A DNA stretch of 64,000 nt from Butyrivibrio sp. LB2008 (GCF_000621565.1 NZ_JHXZ01000015.1:102560-166559), one strand, 5' to 3'. Shown: positions 18,349 through 28,046, numbered from the stretch's first letter. Translations and numbers: made by a program. The notes: generated from the sequence alone by a model not told the origin.

Positions 18349-18402
18349 GAATTAAAATTGCATCATTTGGCTATAAACAGTAACTTGCATCGGGAGATAC
18401 CT

Positions 18403-19551
18403 ATGTTTGACTTTATTAAAAGGATAGAAAAACAAGAGCAGCATTGCATTGACTCATTGAAGATATGCGTTTATTTTCTCATAACTTCTCTTATAATTAT
18501 TTGTAATGCGTTGATATTAAAAAAACATCTAATTCTGCTTGTAGAGAACCAAGTTTTGTATATTTTTTCAGTTGTTGCACAAGTTGTTGGGACTTTTATT
18601 GGTGTATCTATAGCGGGCTATACATTGTTAGATTCAAGGAATAATTCAATAGATGATATTGATGATGATGGAATCAAAGAACTTCAAAAAAGTGTAGCGC
18701 GTGATCAATTTATATGGCTCATAAGAATAATTACATATGGTTTGATAGACATTGTGTTATGTTTGTTCTCAATTAGTCTTTATGATAAAAAACCTTCTTG
18801 GTTGTTTGATATTATTTCTGGTGAAGCATTAGTAATTCTATTATTATTTTTTATTATTTTAATAAAATTCACTCTATTCCTTTCGCCAAAGGCAATTTCT
18901 AAACAAAGCGATAGCATAAAAAATAGTATGGATAAGCGCTATCAAAAGAAGACAGCCCAAATTATTACATTTGATGAGTATATTACCAAATTTAATAAAT
19001 TAGAAAAAGTACTCTATGATCTTGTTAATATTTATGATAAAAAGGGAGATTATATGGTGGGGGCAACTATACCTCGTCATCCTAAAGGCTTTTTAAATAG
19101 TTGTACTACTCTAAAAGAGATGAGGTTATTAAATAACGCAACATGTATAATCTTAGATGATATTAGACAATATAGGAATGCGCTAGTTCATGGAACAGAG
19201 GAGAATAAAGATGTTAATGAGGAAATCTATAATAAACTTATTATGATTCTTAAATTATTAGAAGCATTGCGTGATTATGCCTTCGAAAATAATACAATCA
19301 TTTTTGAAAGTAGACAATATAGAGACCTTGTAAAATATGCCTTAGATAATGTTTTATCTGATGAAGAAAAAAAATACTTTGCAGATATAAAAATGATTGT
19401 TAAGAATGCAAAGAACAGAGAAATTTCAAATAACCAACTAAGGATAATCAAGTATTGGATTAATAGTGGTTTACTTAATGAATTTTACTTAGGTGGCAAA
19501 CTTACTAAAAATGAATACCATTCGATTCTTACGATGGGAAACAGAAAATAG
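18403..19551 (+). CDS. Membrane-anchored HEPN-like protein
   Basis: About 382 residues. Four hydrophobic helices in the first 170 residues (about 16-38, 48-70, 100-130 and 142-168) anchor a soluble C-terminal domain. That domain contains YRNALVHG with Arg258 and His263, the RX4H motif of HEPN ribonucleases, in the usual helical setting (ILDDIRQYRNALVHG). HEPN domains are often RNA-cleaving effectors in defence. ATG 18403 follows gggag; the TTG at 18358 has no such site. It starts 54 bases after the DUF4238 gene, so one transcript is likely. Confidence 0.65.
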   Translation: MFDFIKRIEKQEQHCIDSLKICVYFLITSLIIICNALILKKHLILLVENQVLYIFSVVAQVVGTFIGVSIAGYTLLDSRNNSIDDIDDDGIKELQKSVARDQFIWLIRIITYGLIDIVLCLFSISLYDKKPSWLFDIISGEALVILLLFFIILIKFTLFLSPKAISKQSDSIKNSMDKRYQKKTAQIITFDEYITKFNKLEKVLYDLVNIYDKKGDYMVGATIPRHPKGFLNSCTTLKEMRLLNNATCIILDDIRQYRNALVHGTEENKDVNEEIYNKLIMILKLLEALRDYAFENNTIIFESRQYRDLVKYALDNVLSDEEKKYFADIKMIVKNAKNREISNNQLRIIKYWINSGLLNEFYLGGKLTKNEYHSILTMGNRK

Positions 19552-19646
19552 ATCAAAAGTTTCAGCTAGTTGTAGATATAATAAATAATGTATCAATTTT
19601 AGAAGAGTGCATTGTGCGTGTTTATAATATTGTTAAGGTAAGATAT

Positions 19647-20291
19647 ATGCCGGACAACATAGATGTTTTTACCCAAAACAGCATAAGAATCCGTAGCGAC
19701 CTCGGCGTGATTTATGTGGATCCTTTTCACATGAAGGAGGAGCCGCATGATGCGGATTATGTTTTGATAACGCATTCGCATTACGATCATTTTTCGATTG
19801 ATGATATCAGGAAGGTGATCAAAGCGGATACGATTCTTGTTGTTCCTGAGAAGATGGAGGATGACGCTGGAGAGCTTAAGCCTGATATAAAAGATATTGT
19901 GACGGTCAAGCCCGGCATTTACAAGGAGATAAACGGTCTTGAGATGGAGACTGTTCCTGCTTACAACACGATAAAGCCGTTTCATCCAAAGCGTGCCGAG
20001 TGGGTTGGCTATATCCTTAGGGTTAACGGGAAGCGCATTTACATTGCGGGAGATACGGGAGCTACGAAGGAGGCAAGGCAGGTGAAGTGTGATATAGCTC
20101 TTTTGCCCATTGGAGGAACGTTTACTATGGATGCTAAGAGAGCTGCGGATTTTGCAAATACAATAAGGCCGGAATACGCCATCCCCGTCCATTACGGCGG
20201 ACTTGTCGGGAAAAAGAGCGACGCTCAGACTTTTGCTTCGCTTGTAAAGAGCCCTGTGAAGGTTATTGAGAAGATGCAGTATTTTGATTGA
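19647..20291 (+). CDS. MBL-fold metallo-hydrolase (UlaG-like)
   Basis: 214 residues of the small metallo-beta-lactamase fold. Metal-binding HSHYDH is at 43-48, IAGDTG supplies the Asp of motif 4 and VHYGG the last histidine. The start NIDVFTQNSIRIRS matches the UlaG-like branch that begins with a substrate-exposed strand. ATG 19647 is chosen because homologues of this type begin there; a GTG at 19614 is possible. Substrate unknown. It is more GC-rich than the flanking cargo genes, so it may be a chromosomal-type gene picked up by the element. Confidence 0.85.
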   Translation: MPDNIDVFTQNSIRIRSDLGVIYVDPFHMKEEPHDADYVLITHSHYDHFSIDDIRKVIKADTILVVPEKMEDDAGELKPDIKDIVTVKPGIYKEINGLEMETVPAYNTIKPFHPKRAEWVGYILRVNGKRIYIAGDTGATKEARQVKCDIALLPIGGTFTMDAKRAADFANTIRPEYAIPVHYGGLVGKKSDAQTFASLVKSPVKVIEKMQYFD

Positions 20292-20376
20292 GATAGGGCG
20301 AAGTAGCTTATGGGGATGTGACCTTGGAAATTACAAGCGAATGATGGAATAAAGAACTAAAAAGGAAAAAGCGGAA

Positions 20377-21174
20377 ATGAATCTTAAAGAATTTTATTTT
20401 CAAAATATCAAACCGGATGCTTATCATTACATTTTTTTTGACTCAATAAAGAATGTTAATAAAGTTTACAACGTTTTTGATGGAGAAAAAGAAGTTAAGG
20501 ACTATGAATTTGAGGTTTTTGATGTAGAAGAGGCAATAGTAAAATTTAAAGAATTATGTCAGCCAGATGTCAATTTTAATAAAGAAAAAACATGTTGGTT
20601 TTACCTGTTGACGTTTTATTTATTTTCTATGGGATATGAGATTAAGGAATTTCCACGGCTGTTAGCACGTCCGCCTAGGAATCCATCAGATTTCACATAT
20701 AGCGATATTAGAAATAGAATCATTGCTAATGGCGAGGATGATAATGGAACAGTTAGATATGCGACTCGTAGAGCGTTTGTTGCGGGACTAACATTTGAAA
20801 TAAAGAATACTCATATAGATATAGGTGATTCAATCGAACAAAAATTTATAGAAATTTCAAATAGAAATGCATCATTTAACAATATGAGTACGGATGAAAA
20901 ATTAGCAGAAATAGCCAATCTCATAGAATACATGCTTAAGAAGAATGGAAAATTTATAAATCTGAATTACGCATCAGTATGTTTTGATTATGTTTCGGAT
21001 GAAAAGATTACATCGTACAGAAAGAAAATGCAATGCTTTAGGCATTCTACTAATGAAGCAATTGCTGAACGAAAATCATATTCTGAAGAACAAAAGGCTT
21101 TCTTTGTAGATTATGGATTAGTGATTCTGAAGGTTATACACGTATTAACGAATAATACACTGATAGTTGGATAG
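20377..21174 (+). CDS. Unknown soluble protein in the cargo block
   Basis: 265 residues, good ribosome binding site (aaaggaaaaag) before ATG 20377. I do not recognise the fold from the sequence. The C-terminal third (MSTDEKLAEIANLIEYMLKKNGKF, then a helix with RHSTNE) is helical, as in abortive-infection-like helical domains, but no catalytic motif is evident. AT-rich like its neighbours, which suggests horizontal origin. Confidence 0.6.
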   Translation: MNLKEFYFQNIKPDAYHYIFFDSIKNVNKVYNVFDGEKEVKDYEFEVFDVEEAIVKFKELCQPDVNFNKEKTCWFYLLTFYLFSMGYEIKEFPRLLARPPRNPSDFTYSDIRNRIIANGEDDNGTVRYATRRAFVAGLTFEIKNTHIDIGDSIEQKFIEISNRNASFNNMSTDEKLAEIANLIEYMLKKNGKFINLNYASVCFDYVSDEKITSYRKKMQCFRHSTNEAIAERKSYSEEQKAFFVDYGLVILKVIHVLTNNTLIVG

Positions 21175-21194
21175 TTATTGATTTATACTTTAAA

Positions 21195-21842
21195 TTGATC
21201 TATCTGTTAGAAGTCGAAAAAAGATTTTATAGAACTGATGAAGAAAAATGGAGTGTAGGATTGAATAGGTATCCTCGAGAACTTGATGAACTTTTTGGAA
21301 TAATTCCGGGGACAGATACATGTCTTTTTATAAAAACAGGTCGAGGCGGAACTATATATGGATATAACGGTAAATATCTAAAATTGGCTCAGGATATTCA
21401 TTTGAAGTATGGATATACGATATGCGTTTCTGCTAATCTGATTGATTCTACATGCAATTTAACGAGCGATATTCAAACTCTTTTGGCGGTTTGCCCGAAT
21501 GTGGAAAAAATATATTTTACAGGTATCTCCAATGGTGCTCTGATAGGCGCGCAACAAGCGTGTGATATAAGTATGATTGAAAAGATGCTTTTGATAAACG
21601 GTCCGCTTATGATCAACTGGCATAAAACAAAGAGCGGCATTGAAAAAGCTAAAGATAAGAGAGTGATGTTCGTGTATGGCGATAAGGATCCTTCCTATAA
21701 ATACGCAGAGCTTATCAAGCTTATAGATGCGCCTCTATGCCAATTATATATTGTTCCGGGCGCAGATCATCAATTCAGAGGAATGGAGAAAGAGTTCGCA
21801 GAGCTTGTAGAATATTTTGCAGCCGAAGCTACTTCTGTATAA
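21195..21842 (+). CDS. Small alpha/beta hydrolase-fold protein
   Basis: About 215 residues. Nucleophile elbow GISNGA, an acid in VYGDKDPSY and a histidine in PGADHQF give a complete Ser-Asp-His triad in the correct order, and FIKTGRGG marks the oxyanion strand. The start is uncertain: TTG 21195 has no good ribosome binding site and no ATG is available in frame. Substrate unknown; it lies upstream of the HipA-like kinase gene. Confidence 0.65.
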   Translation: MIYLLEVEKRFYRTDEEKWSVGLNRYPRELDELFGIIPGTDTCLFIKTGRGGTIYGYNGKYLKLAQDIHLKYGYTICVSANLIDSTCNLTSDIQTLLAVCPNVEKIYFTGISNGALIGAQQACDISMIEKMLLINGPLMINWHKTKSGIEKAKDKRVMFVYGDKDPSYKYAELIKLIDAPLCQLYIVPGADHQFRGMEKEFAELVEYFAAEATSV

Positions 21843-21886
21843 TGAGTGCAATGTAGTGTTCCTGCAGAAAGAGGAATTGTAGGCTA

Positions 21887-22648
21887 TTGATAGATTCAAC
21901 CAAACTGAAATACAAAAAGTTCATAGACCCAAGGAGTAAGACAGTAGACGGATTCACAGAAGGATTTTCCGGAGAATTGCTACTCGGAACATCTCCAAAT
22001 GGGAATAGATATATCATCAAACATACAGAAGTGACGGATGCAGGCAATGAATTTGTGGCGAGCTTTGTTGCAAGAAAGATGGGAATTCCGGTTGCAAAAG
22101 CGCATCTGCTGACACCTAATAAGAAATTCCGCTGTCCCTACGCTGTTGCTATTGATTATTTGGATGGCCTTGAGTTCGTGAAATACTCAAAGGAACTGAC
22201 AGACCGTGAGAAAAGAGACATTCTTGCGCAGTTTGCGTTTGCAATCATGCTGAATAATTCTGATATCGTGCAGTTGTATAAGAGCATGGGAAGAGTAGTA
22301 CAGGTGGATTTCGGTGATTCTTTTAATATGGGAGGATTGTTCCTTGAGGCTGCGCTTCGAAGTGGAGAAAAAGAGATTGCGCAGGACATCCTTGATAGAT
22401 GTAGATCATCTTTTGCAATATCAGTAGATTGCATTGATTTTGAAATTCCTGAATTGTCTCGTCCTTTGGGAATGGAGCCGGATGAGGCAAGAGTAATAAT
22501 GATCGATGCGGCAAAGAAGATCCTTAATATAACAATTGAAGATATGGAATACCTGGTGAATGAGCTTATGAACATCTATCCTAAAGGTGTGGCAATGAAT
22601 TACGTATCGGCAATAGCCATGCTTCAGAGAAAGATGGAAACACTTTAA
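21887..22648 (+). CDS. HipA-like kinase-fold protein
   Basis: About 253 residues, TTG start after gaggaattg. The N-terminal part LLLGTSPNGNRYIIKHTE with NEFVASFVARKMGIPVAKAHL resembles the nucleotide-binding lobe of HipA-type kinases, including the lysine after YII. FAIMLNNSDIVQLYKSMGRVVQVDFGDSFN would supply the catalytic-loop and DFG-like segments, though the usual HRD/NxDRHxxN is altered. No HipB-like antitoxin is adjacent. It may be a stand-alone kinase or an inactive relative. Confidence 0.55.
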   Translation: MIDSTKLKYKKFIDPRSKTVDGFTEGFSGELLLGTSPNGNRYIIKHTEVTDAGNEFVASFVARKMGIPVAKAHLLTPNKKFRCPYAVAIDYLDGLEFVKYSKELTDREKRDILAQFAFAIMLNNSDIVQLYKSMGRVVQVDFGDSFNMGGLFLEAALRSGEKEIAQDILDRCRSSFAISVDCIDFEIPELSRPLGMEPDEARVIMIDAAKKILNITIEDMEYLVNELMNIYPKGVAMNYVSAIAMLQRKMETL

Positions 22649-22749
22649 TATAATATGAAACTGTTAGTTTTAATGAGTTTTCAAAAGCTTTGGGAAGTAG
22701 AGAACTCTTTGAGAATACTGTATTGTGATTTCAAGTTACGGAGGTTAGC

Positions 22750-22872
22750 ATGGATACTCAAGTTATTACCGTAAATAATGAAGAAATAACGCATCAGAGG
22801 AAGAAGAATTTGATGAGATGTTTCCTGATTTTCCGCTATCTTTGTGCAGGGAACTTATCAGAACTGTTATAG
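22750..22872 (+). pseudogene. Short open frame, probable gene remnant
   Basis: A 40-residue frame (ATG 22750, TAG 22870) follows a tacggagg-like site. The neighbouring frame across the same bases reads EEFDEMFPDFPLSLCRELIRTVIA, which looks more protein-like, suggesting a frameshifted remnant. No function can be assigned. Confidence 0.3.
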
Positions 22873-22885
22873 CTTAGGTTAAAAT

Positions 22886-22931
22886 GTTTATACTTAAAAC
22901 TGACCCATCCGGGTCAATTTTAAGTGTAAAC
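22886..22931. terminator. Bidirectional terminator between convergent genes
   Basis: Arms 22886-22906 and 22911-22931 (core ACTTAAAACTGACCC and GGGTCAATTTTAAGT, loop ATCC) form a 21-bp stem with two mismatched or wobble positions. It lies exactly between the plus-strand HipA-like region and the minus-strand DUF2325 gene and is AT-rich at the base on both sides, so it can stop transcription from either direction. Confidence 0.85.
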
Positions 22932-22933
22932 TT

Positions 22934-24613
22934 TCACTTTATCAAGTCTTGATAAATCTGTCTTACAGCTTTGTCGATATTGTAGGTACCGATATATCCG
23001 AAAGGAATTTTCCGTTCCCTGACGGCGGCAATGAATTTGTAGTAGCTGACGTGGCTTATGTAATCGGTGTAGAAATATACTTTGTCTTTGTTCTCAAGCA
23101 TAGCGCCGTCAACAGTTTTGTAGGCATTTACAGAAATGAACTTCCAGTTGGGAAACAGCTCTTTTAACTTGTTCTGCCAATTAATGTGACCACCGATTAT
23201 GACAATTTTTTTCTCTGCGATTAGTTTTTTCATTTCTGAAAGAGTGTCTTCCTCTACGGGGGCATCTTCCTCGTGTTCCAGATTATATGCGAACTCGCGC
23301 AGTGATATGAGTTCATCTCTTTCTTCTTCATATTTTTTTAGAAGGCTGTTTGCCTCGTCAGAAGAGCGTTTTGCTGATCTATATTGATCACGGAGATACA
23401 TGTTCTCTTGCTCTTTTTCATGGAGCTTTGTTCGAAGCTCGGCAATCTCATTTATATAATCTTCTTCACCGATTGCTCCATTGCTTACGGGAGCAACAGT
23501 CGTCATGGCTTTTTTGACTTCTTTCTTTGAAGTGTTTTTGGATGTGATGTCATCCGGGTTAAACTGGGCGTATTCATAATCGAGCGGATCTACTTCTTCG
23601 CCCAAAAGATAACTGATCTCAGTTTCATAGCTGTCGGATACGTCTGCAAGCCCTTCGACAAGATTATGGATATTGGTGAGCTTTTGGACCTGTTCGAACG
23701 TGAACTCTTTATTCGGATATTCGGTTTTTAAAAGTGCAAGAGTGCGAGTCATCTGATGCTTTAATTCAAAAACGAGATCGATACAGTGATAAAGGTAATC
23801 TTCACTAAAGCCGCGGCCTCTCAGACATGTGGAAGTGAAATCATTTATGTCGTAGAATGCTTCATGGACTCTATCATAGGGAGCACCGGCTTTTTCTTCT
23901 TCATCAAACCATACGTCAATCTGGGTTTTGCATTCTGCATAGAGGTCTGAATCTACAGTCTGATATTCACAGAGTTCTTCGTCGTAACGAATCCAGTCAT
24001 CTCTGCGTTTTAACAGTAGTTTAAAGAGAATAGAGCAGTCATTGTTATATTCAATGTACATGAATGGGCACATACCCAAGATTCTTCCCATTGCAGAATA
24101 GTCACATCCGCCTCTTTCGTCTTCTGAAAGTCCGAAAATCTCAGCAGTGGATATTTTGCGGAATTTTTTCAGCTTGCTGTATTCCGGTTTATGGTAAGTC
24201 TTATAAAGGTATTTGATAAGTTCGACACAGTAGGAATCACCAAGCTTTGCTCCGCTGTATATCAGTGCAACAATCTTTTTGTGGGTTGAATATGATGGCT
24301 TTCTGGTTCTGAAAGAAAGAGAGCTAAATGTACATACTTCATTAAACTCATGCAACCTGTCTTTGCAATTTTTTAAAAAATCCTGCTCGATCAGGGCAAA
24401 ATCTATCTCCATATTTGCGGTAAGGAAGTCTTCTAAGAAGTAGTAGTCAACTCCTGCAGTGTCAGGAGCAACTATTTTTTCATTCTCATTTTGACCAAAG
24501 TATTCCATCATGATTCCGGCAAGATCTTTTTTCGCTTCGAAATGCTTTTGTAGCTCTTGTTCGGAAACTTCTTCAAAGTAATCGTTGCTGAACGGAAATA
24601 GTGGTGTTGGCAT
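22934..24613 (-). CDS. DUF2325 domain protein with coiled coil
   Basis: About 559 residues. A large N-terminal helical region is followed by a coiled coil (about 390-450, IAELRTKLHEKEQENMYL onwards) and a C-terminal DUF2325 domain. That domain begins KKIVIIGGHINWQNKLKELF and ends with the pattern KVYFYTDYISHVSYYKF. DUF2325 has a Rossmann-like fold and is often found with defence or regulatory genes; its ligand is unknown. ATG 24613 is chosen because aggagg is then eight bases away. The only minus-strand block in the element besides the following gene. Confidence 0.8.
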   Translation of the reverse strand: MPTPLFPFSNDYFEEVSEQELQKHFEAKKDLAGIMMEYFGQNENEKIVAPDTAGVDYYFLEDFLTANMEIDFALIEQDFLKNCKDRLHEFNEVCTFSSLSFRTRKPSYSTHKKIVALIYSGAKLGDSYCVELIKYLYKTYHKPEYSKLKKFRKISTAEIFGLSEDERGGCDYSAMGRILGMCPFMYIEYNNDCSILFKLLLKRRDDWIRYDEELCEYQTVDSDLYAECKTQIDVWFDEEEKAGAPYDRVHEAFYDINDFTSTCLRGRGFSEDYLYHCIDLVFELKHQMTRTLALLKTEYPNKEFTFEQVQKLTNIHNLVEGLADVSDSYETEISYLLGEEVDPLDYEYAQFNPDDITSKNTSKKEVKKAMTTVAPVSNGAIGEEDYINEIAELRTKLHEKEQENMYLRDQYRSAKRSSDEANSLLKKYEEERDELISLREFAYNLEHEEDAPVEEDTLSEMKKLIAEKKIVIIGGHINWQNKLKELFPNWKFISVNAYKTVDGAMLENKDKVYFYTDYISHVSYYKFIAAVRERKIPFGYIGTYNIDKAVRQIYQDLIK

Positions 24614-24764
24614 ATGCATTCCTCCTATTGATAAGAATACATTAAAAATGGGTGGGAGTACAACTGGATAGGTTTCTTTGAGAAAAATAATGATATCGTG
24701 TGCGCCTTTATAATAATACTAAAAGCGTACACGAAGAATAAAAAGCCGTTTTCATGGAGAGTAT

Positions 24765-26570
24765 TTACAAATATTTCCAGTGATAGCCATAAGCTGTGTT
24801 TGAATCTCCTCGGCAGCATTTGTAAATGAGAGAAGAATGGCTCTTTCCCAAATAAGTCGCAGCTTCTTGAGCGTTTTGAAACGTTTTGTTCATTTCAATG
24901 CAAAATACAGCTGGACTTCTTTTTTGTTTATAGCATATTGGACACTGGTTGTTCTGTATTCTTTTGTTGATTGATGCTGTCCATTCGTGTCCGCATAATC
25001 CCTTCCACCATATTTTTCTGTTGCTGTGAGCTTGTATTTCTGATGGCTTTAAATCACCATTTAGTGTAGTGTGCCAATCTTTAGCAAGATTTGGGTATAA
25101 AGATTCTAAATCATTAAAGCCTTTTAATACTCTTTTTCCACTACAATAGGGGCATCCATAAGGCTTCTTTGTTTTTCCGTTGGCTCTAGTAAATGTTAAT
25201 GTTCTATCGCTTACAGACATATCCCATTCATGTCCACATTTCCCTTTCCACCATACAATTCGTCTTGATGCGCGTGCAACTTGATTGGGGGTAAGGGAAC
25301 CATTTTTTTCATAGTTCCATTCAGCGGCAATATCAGGGTGGCATAATGCAAGACTATTAGCTACTTTTGCGGCGGTAAATTGCTTTAATATAGCACCGGT
25401 GTCCTTTGTTATGTTTACTTTGGTATGTATTTTTAAATAGTCAAAGAGCTCAAGTATCACTTTTTCTAAGGATTCATCAGTTGTTGCATCATATCGATGA
25501 AAATTTATGCATTCCCCTAAATCTTTTAGCTTGCCTTCGCGAATTCTTATTAAACATATTCCATTATCATGGCATAATTGATTTTTGAGTAAATCTATTT
25601 GTTCTTTTTTCCCTGTATGCCATGCTTCTCCATCATATTCTATAGCTACATTTAATGAGGGAATATATATATCTAGTTCTTTGCCAATTGCTTCTTTATC
25701 TGCACTACGCGTATCAGGAAATATCTTTTTTAAATAAAATAGTATTGCTTGCTCAGGAAAAGATGAAACATTTGATGATTTGCATTGGGGACAGCCGCTG
25801 TTATTACCTACTCTGTTGGCAATAGTAGCCATCCATTTATGACCGCATTTTCCTTTCCACCATACTTTTTGGCTTGAAAAGCATGATATCTCAGAGGGCG
25901 ATAGTTTGTTTAAGGTCATATCATATTCCATGGCGAGGTCTGGATGTTGAGAAGCAAAATCTGTTTTGCCAGCTATTACAAGTCTTCCTGAGCAATATGG
26001 ACAGCCATGCTTTTTTTTATCGTTTTGGCTTGCGATAGTTGCATACCAACTGTTTTTGCATTTGTCACATTTCCACCATACTTTTTTTGAAGTTCTTGCA
26101 GTAAGCTTAGATAAGTCGATATTTTTATTTCTTTCAAAATCATATTTCTTTAGTAAGTCTTTGTTGTCTTTTAGTAAACCTTTCGTATTATGAAGGCATC
26201 CGCATGATTTTGTGCTTCCGGTTACCAATGAACTCATTGGAACGATTGTTTCTTTTCCACAGTCACATTTACATACGCATTGTGCTAGTCTATGTCCAGA
26301 AGGTGAAATATAGTCATCAGCCATTGATACTACAACAAGTTTGCCGAATCTTTTACCTGAAATATCTGCTCTTTTTTCTTTAAAGGAACAGTTTCGACAT
26401 TGCTGTTTCTTTTTTGCATCGCTGAGCCGTGTAGTATAAATGTTTCCACAACTGCATTTTACGCGTATGATTCGTTGTTTCGAGCCATTTGGGGTGATAT
26501 GAGTGTCTAATTCTTCAAGTACTTCTAACTTGCCATATATATTGCCAACAACATTTTCGGGTGTATTCAT
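24765..26570 (-). CDS. Zinc-ribbon/PD-(D/E)XK/NUMOD mosaic nuclease
   Basis: 601 residues in a modular chain. Two N-terminal repeats end in CSCGNIY...CRNC and CKCDCGKE...SCGC, as in phage DNA-binding modules. Next come several treble-clef zinc ribbons of the DUF4379 type (KVWWKCDKC...CPYCSG, four or five copies). A central nuclease-like core (about 280-345) has PEQAI, then ELDIYIPSLNVAIEYDGEAWH, resembling Vsr/DUF559-type PD-(D/E)XK enzymes. The C-terminus TFQNAQEAATYLGKS...GYHWKYL resembles NUMOD1. Start has aggag seven bases upstream. Likely a site-specific DNA endonuclease; homing or defence role is inference. Confidence 0.75.
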   Translation of the reverse strand: MNTPENVVGNIYGKLEVLEELDTHITPNGSKQRIIRVKCSCGNIYTTRLSDAKKKQQCRNCSFKEKRADISGKRFGKLVVVSMADDYISPSGHRLAQCVCKCDCGKETIVPMSSLVTGSTKSCGCLHNTKGLLKDNKDLLKKYDFERNKNIDLSKLTARTSKKVWWKCDKCKNSWYATIASQNDKKKHGCPYCSGRLVIAGKTDFASQHPDLAMEYDMTLNKLSPSEISCFSSQKVWWKGKCGHKWMATIANRVGNNSGCPQCKSSNVSSFPEQAILFYLKKIFPDTRSADKEAIGKELDIYIPSLNVAIEYDGEAWHTGKKEQIDLLKNQLCHDNGICLIRIREGKLKDLGECINFHRYDATTDESLEKVILELFDYLKIHTKVNITKDTGAILKQFTAAKVANSLALCHPDIAAEWNYEKNGSLTPNQVARASRRIVWWKGKCGHEWDMSVSDRTLTFTRANGKTKKPYGCPYCSGKRVLKGFNDLESLYPNLAKDWHTTLNGDLKPSEIQAHSNRKIWWKGLCGHEWTASINKRIQNNQCPICYKQKRSPAVFCIEMNKTFQNAQEAATYLGKSHSSLIYKCCRGDSNTAYGYHWKYL

Positions 26571-26837
26571 AATAATTCTCCTAGGATGTAAAAATGATAA
26601 TCATTATCTGAATAGCAGTCTATGGAGTTATGTTCATAGCTAATATTTTAACATTATAAAAGACAATAACTGGGATTTTACCGTATTTTAATAAACGTTT
26701 TTGAAATATAATGAGATAATATAAATGGCTTTCTGGGGAAGATTATATCAGGAAACTTGTATTAGCATTTACAAGATACTTTTGTCTTAGGATTTTTAAT
26801 ATTGAGAATATTATAGAATTGTTTGGTAGGAGGCTTT

Positions 26838-28046
26838 ATGTCGAAGATTGTATCAATTAATGACAATGAGATATCTGAGAATAAAAATGAGATTACCACA
26901 GTTACTGAGGATATGCTTTTAGAGGTAAGGAAAGAAAGTGCTCCAAAGGAAAAAACCATCAGTATGCCTATATCAGAATTAGCAACGCTTGGAGCAGGTG
27001 TTTCATCTTTGCTTCCAGCTTTTAATACTTTTACGCAAACGACAACCCTAAATATTGATGGACTATACAAGCTGGCAAACGCAGAGATTGGAGATACCTT
27101 AAAAATTGCGAAGAATGGTAATTTTTGGGGAGCGTTTAAGACTGCTAAAGGAGGCTCAAAATTTGCGCAACTTGTCGAAGCGGATCCGATATCTGCTACT
27201 AATAGCATTGTGATGAAAACTAATCCGGCTTTGCTTATGATGTCAGTTGCACTTTTTTCTATCGAAAAAGAACTTGGAAATATATCTGATATGACAAAAC
27301 AGATAATGTCTTTTATTGAAATAGAAAAAGAATCTGGAATCGAAGCAGATTTAGTTACGCTAAATGAAATCATCACAAAATATAAGCATAATTGGGACAA
27401 TGAGCGCTTTATGGATAGTAATCATAAGATGGTCTGTGACATTCAAAGAACGGCTAGAAAGAATATGATTTCTTATCAGAAAATGGTTTCAGAGATTTTG
27501 AATTCAAAGAGGTTTATTTTTGCAAAAGGACAGGTGAATACTGCATTGAATGATTTGAGAAAGAAATTTCAATATTATCGACTTTCAATATATACTTTTT
27601 CTTTAGCATCCATGACAGAGATTATGCTAAGTGGAAATTTTAAAGAAGAGAATATATCGGGGGCTATTGCTGAAATAAGAGATAATTCAGATAAATATCG
27701 AGAGCTGTTTAGTAAGTGCTCTGTTTTCTTGGAAAAACTTTCAAATGGTTCATTGGAGGTTAATTTACTTAAGGGACTTGGGGCGACTGGAGATTTTGTC
27801 GGTAAAGTTGTAGGGAATATTCCTAAGGTTAAAGATGGCAAGGTCGATGAGTTCTTGCAAGAAAAAGGGAAAAAGCTATGCATTACTGCTGATGATATCA
27901 GCAAAGAAGCAATTCAATCTTTTTCTGATGTAAGTGATCCTAACACTGGGATTTTTATGAAAAAGATGGATGATATGATTCGAATCTATAATAAGACGAC
28001 AGAAATCTGTTTTGATAAAGATAATATTTATTTGATAGCTGAATGA
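26838..28046 (+). CDS. Unknown 402-residue helical protein
   Basis: ATG 26838 follows taggagg at good spacing; an ATG at 26823 lacks one. The protein is soluble and helical apart from two mildly hydrophobic Gly/Ala-rich stretches (LATLGAGVSSLLPAFN at about 45-60 and SIVMKTNPALLMMSVALF near 125-140), which could be amphipathic or membrane-active. I do not recognise the family. It is flanked by a nuclease mosaic and a uracil-glycosylase-like gene in a defence-type block, so an effector role is possible but unproven. Confidence 0.7.
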   Translation: MSKIVSINDNEISENKNEITTVTEDMLLEVRKESAPKEKTISMPISELATLGAGVSSLLPAFNTFTQTTTLNIDGLYKLANAEIGDTLKIAKNGNFWGAFKTAKGGSKFAQLVEADPISATNSIVMKTNPALLMMSVALFSIEKELGNISDMTKQIMSFIEIEKESGIEADLVTLNEIITKYKHNWDNERFMDSNHKMVCDIQRTARKNMISYQKMVSEILNSKRFIFAKGQVNTALNDLRKKFQYYRLSIYTFSLASMTEIMLSGNFKEENISGAIAEIRDNSDKYRELFSKCSVFLEKLSNGSLEVNLLKGLGATGDFVGKVVGNIPKVKDGKVDEFLQEKGKKLCITADDISKEAIQSFSDVSDPNTGIFMKKMDDMIRIYNKTTEICFDKDNIYLIAE

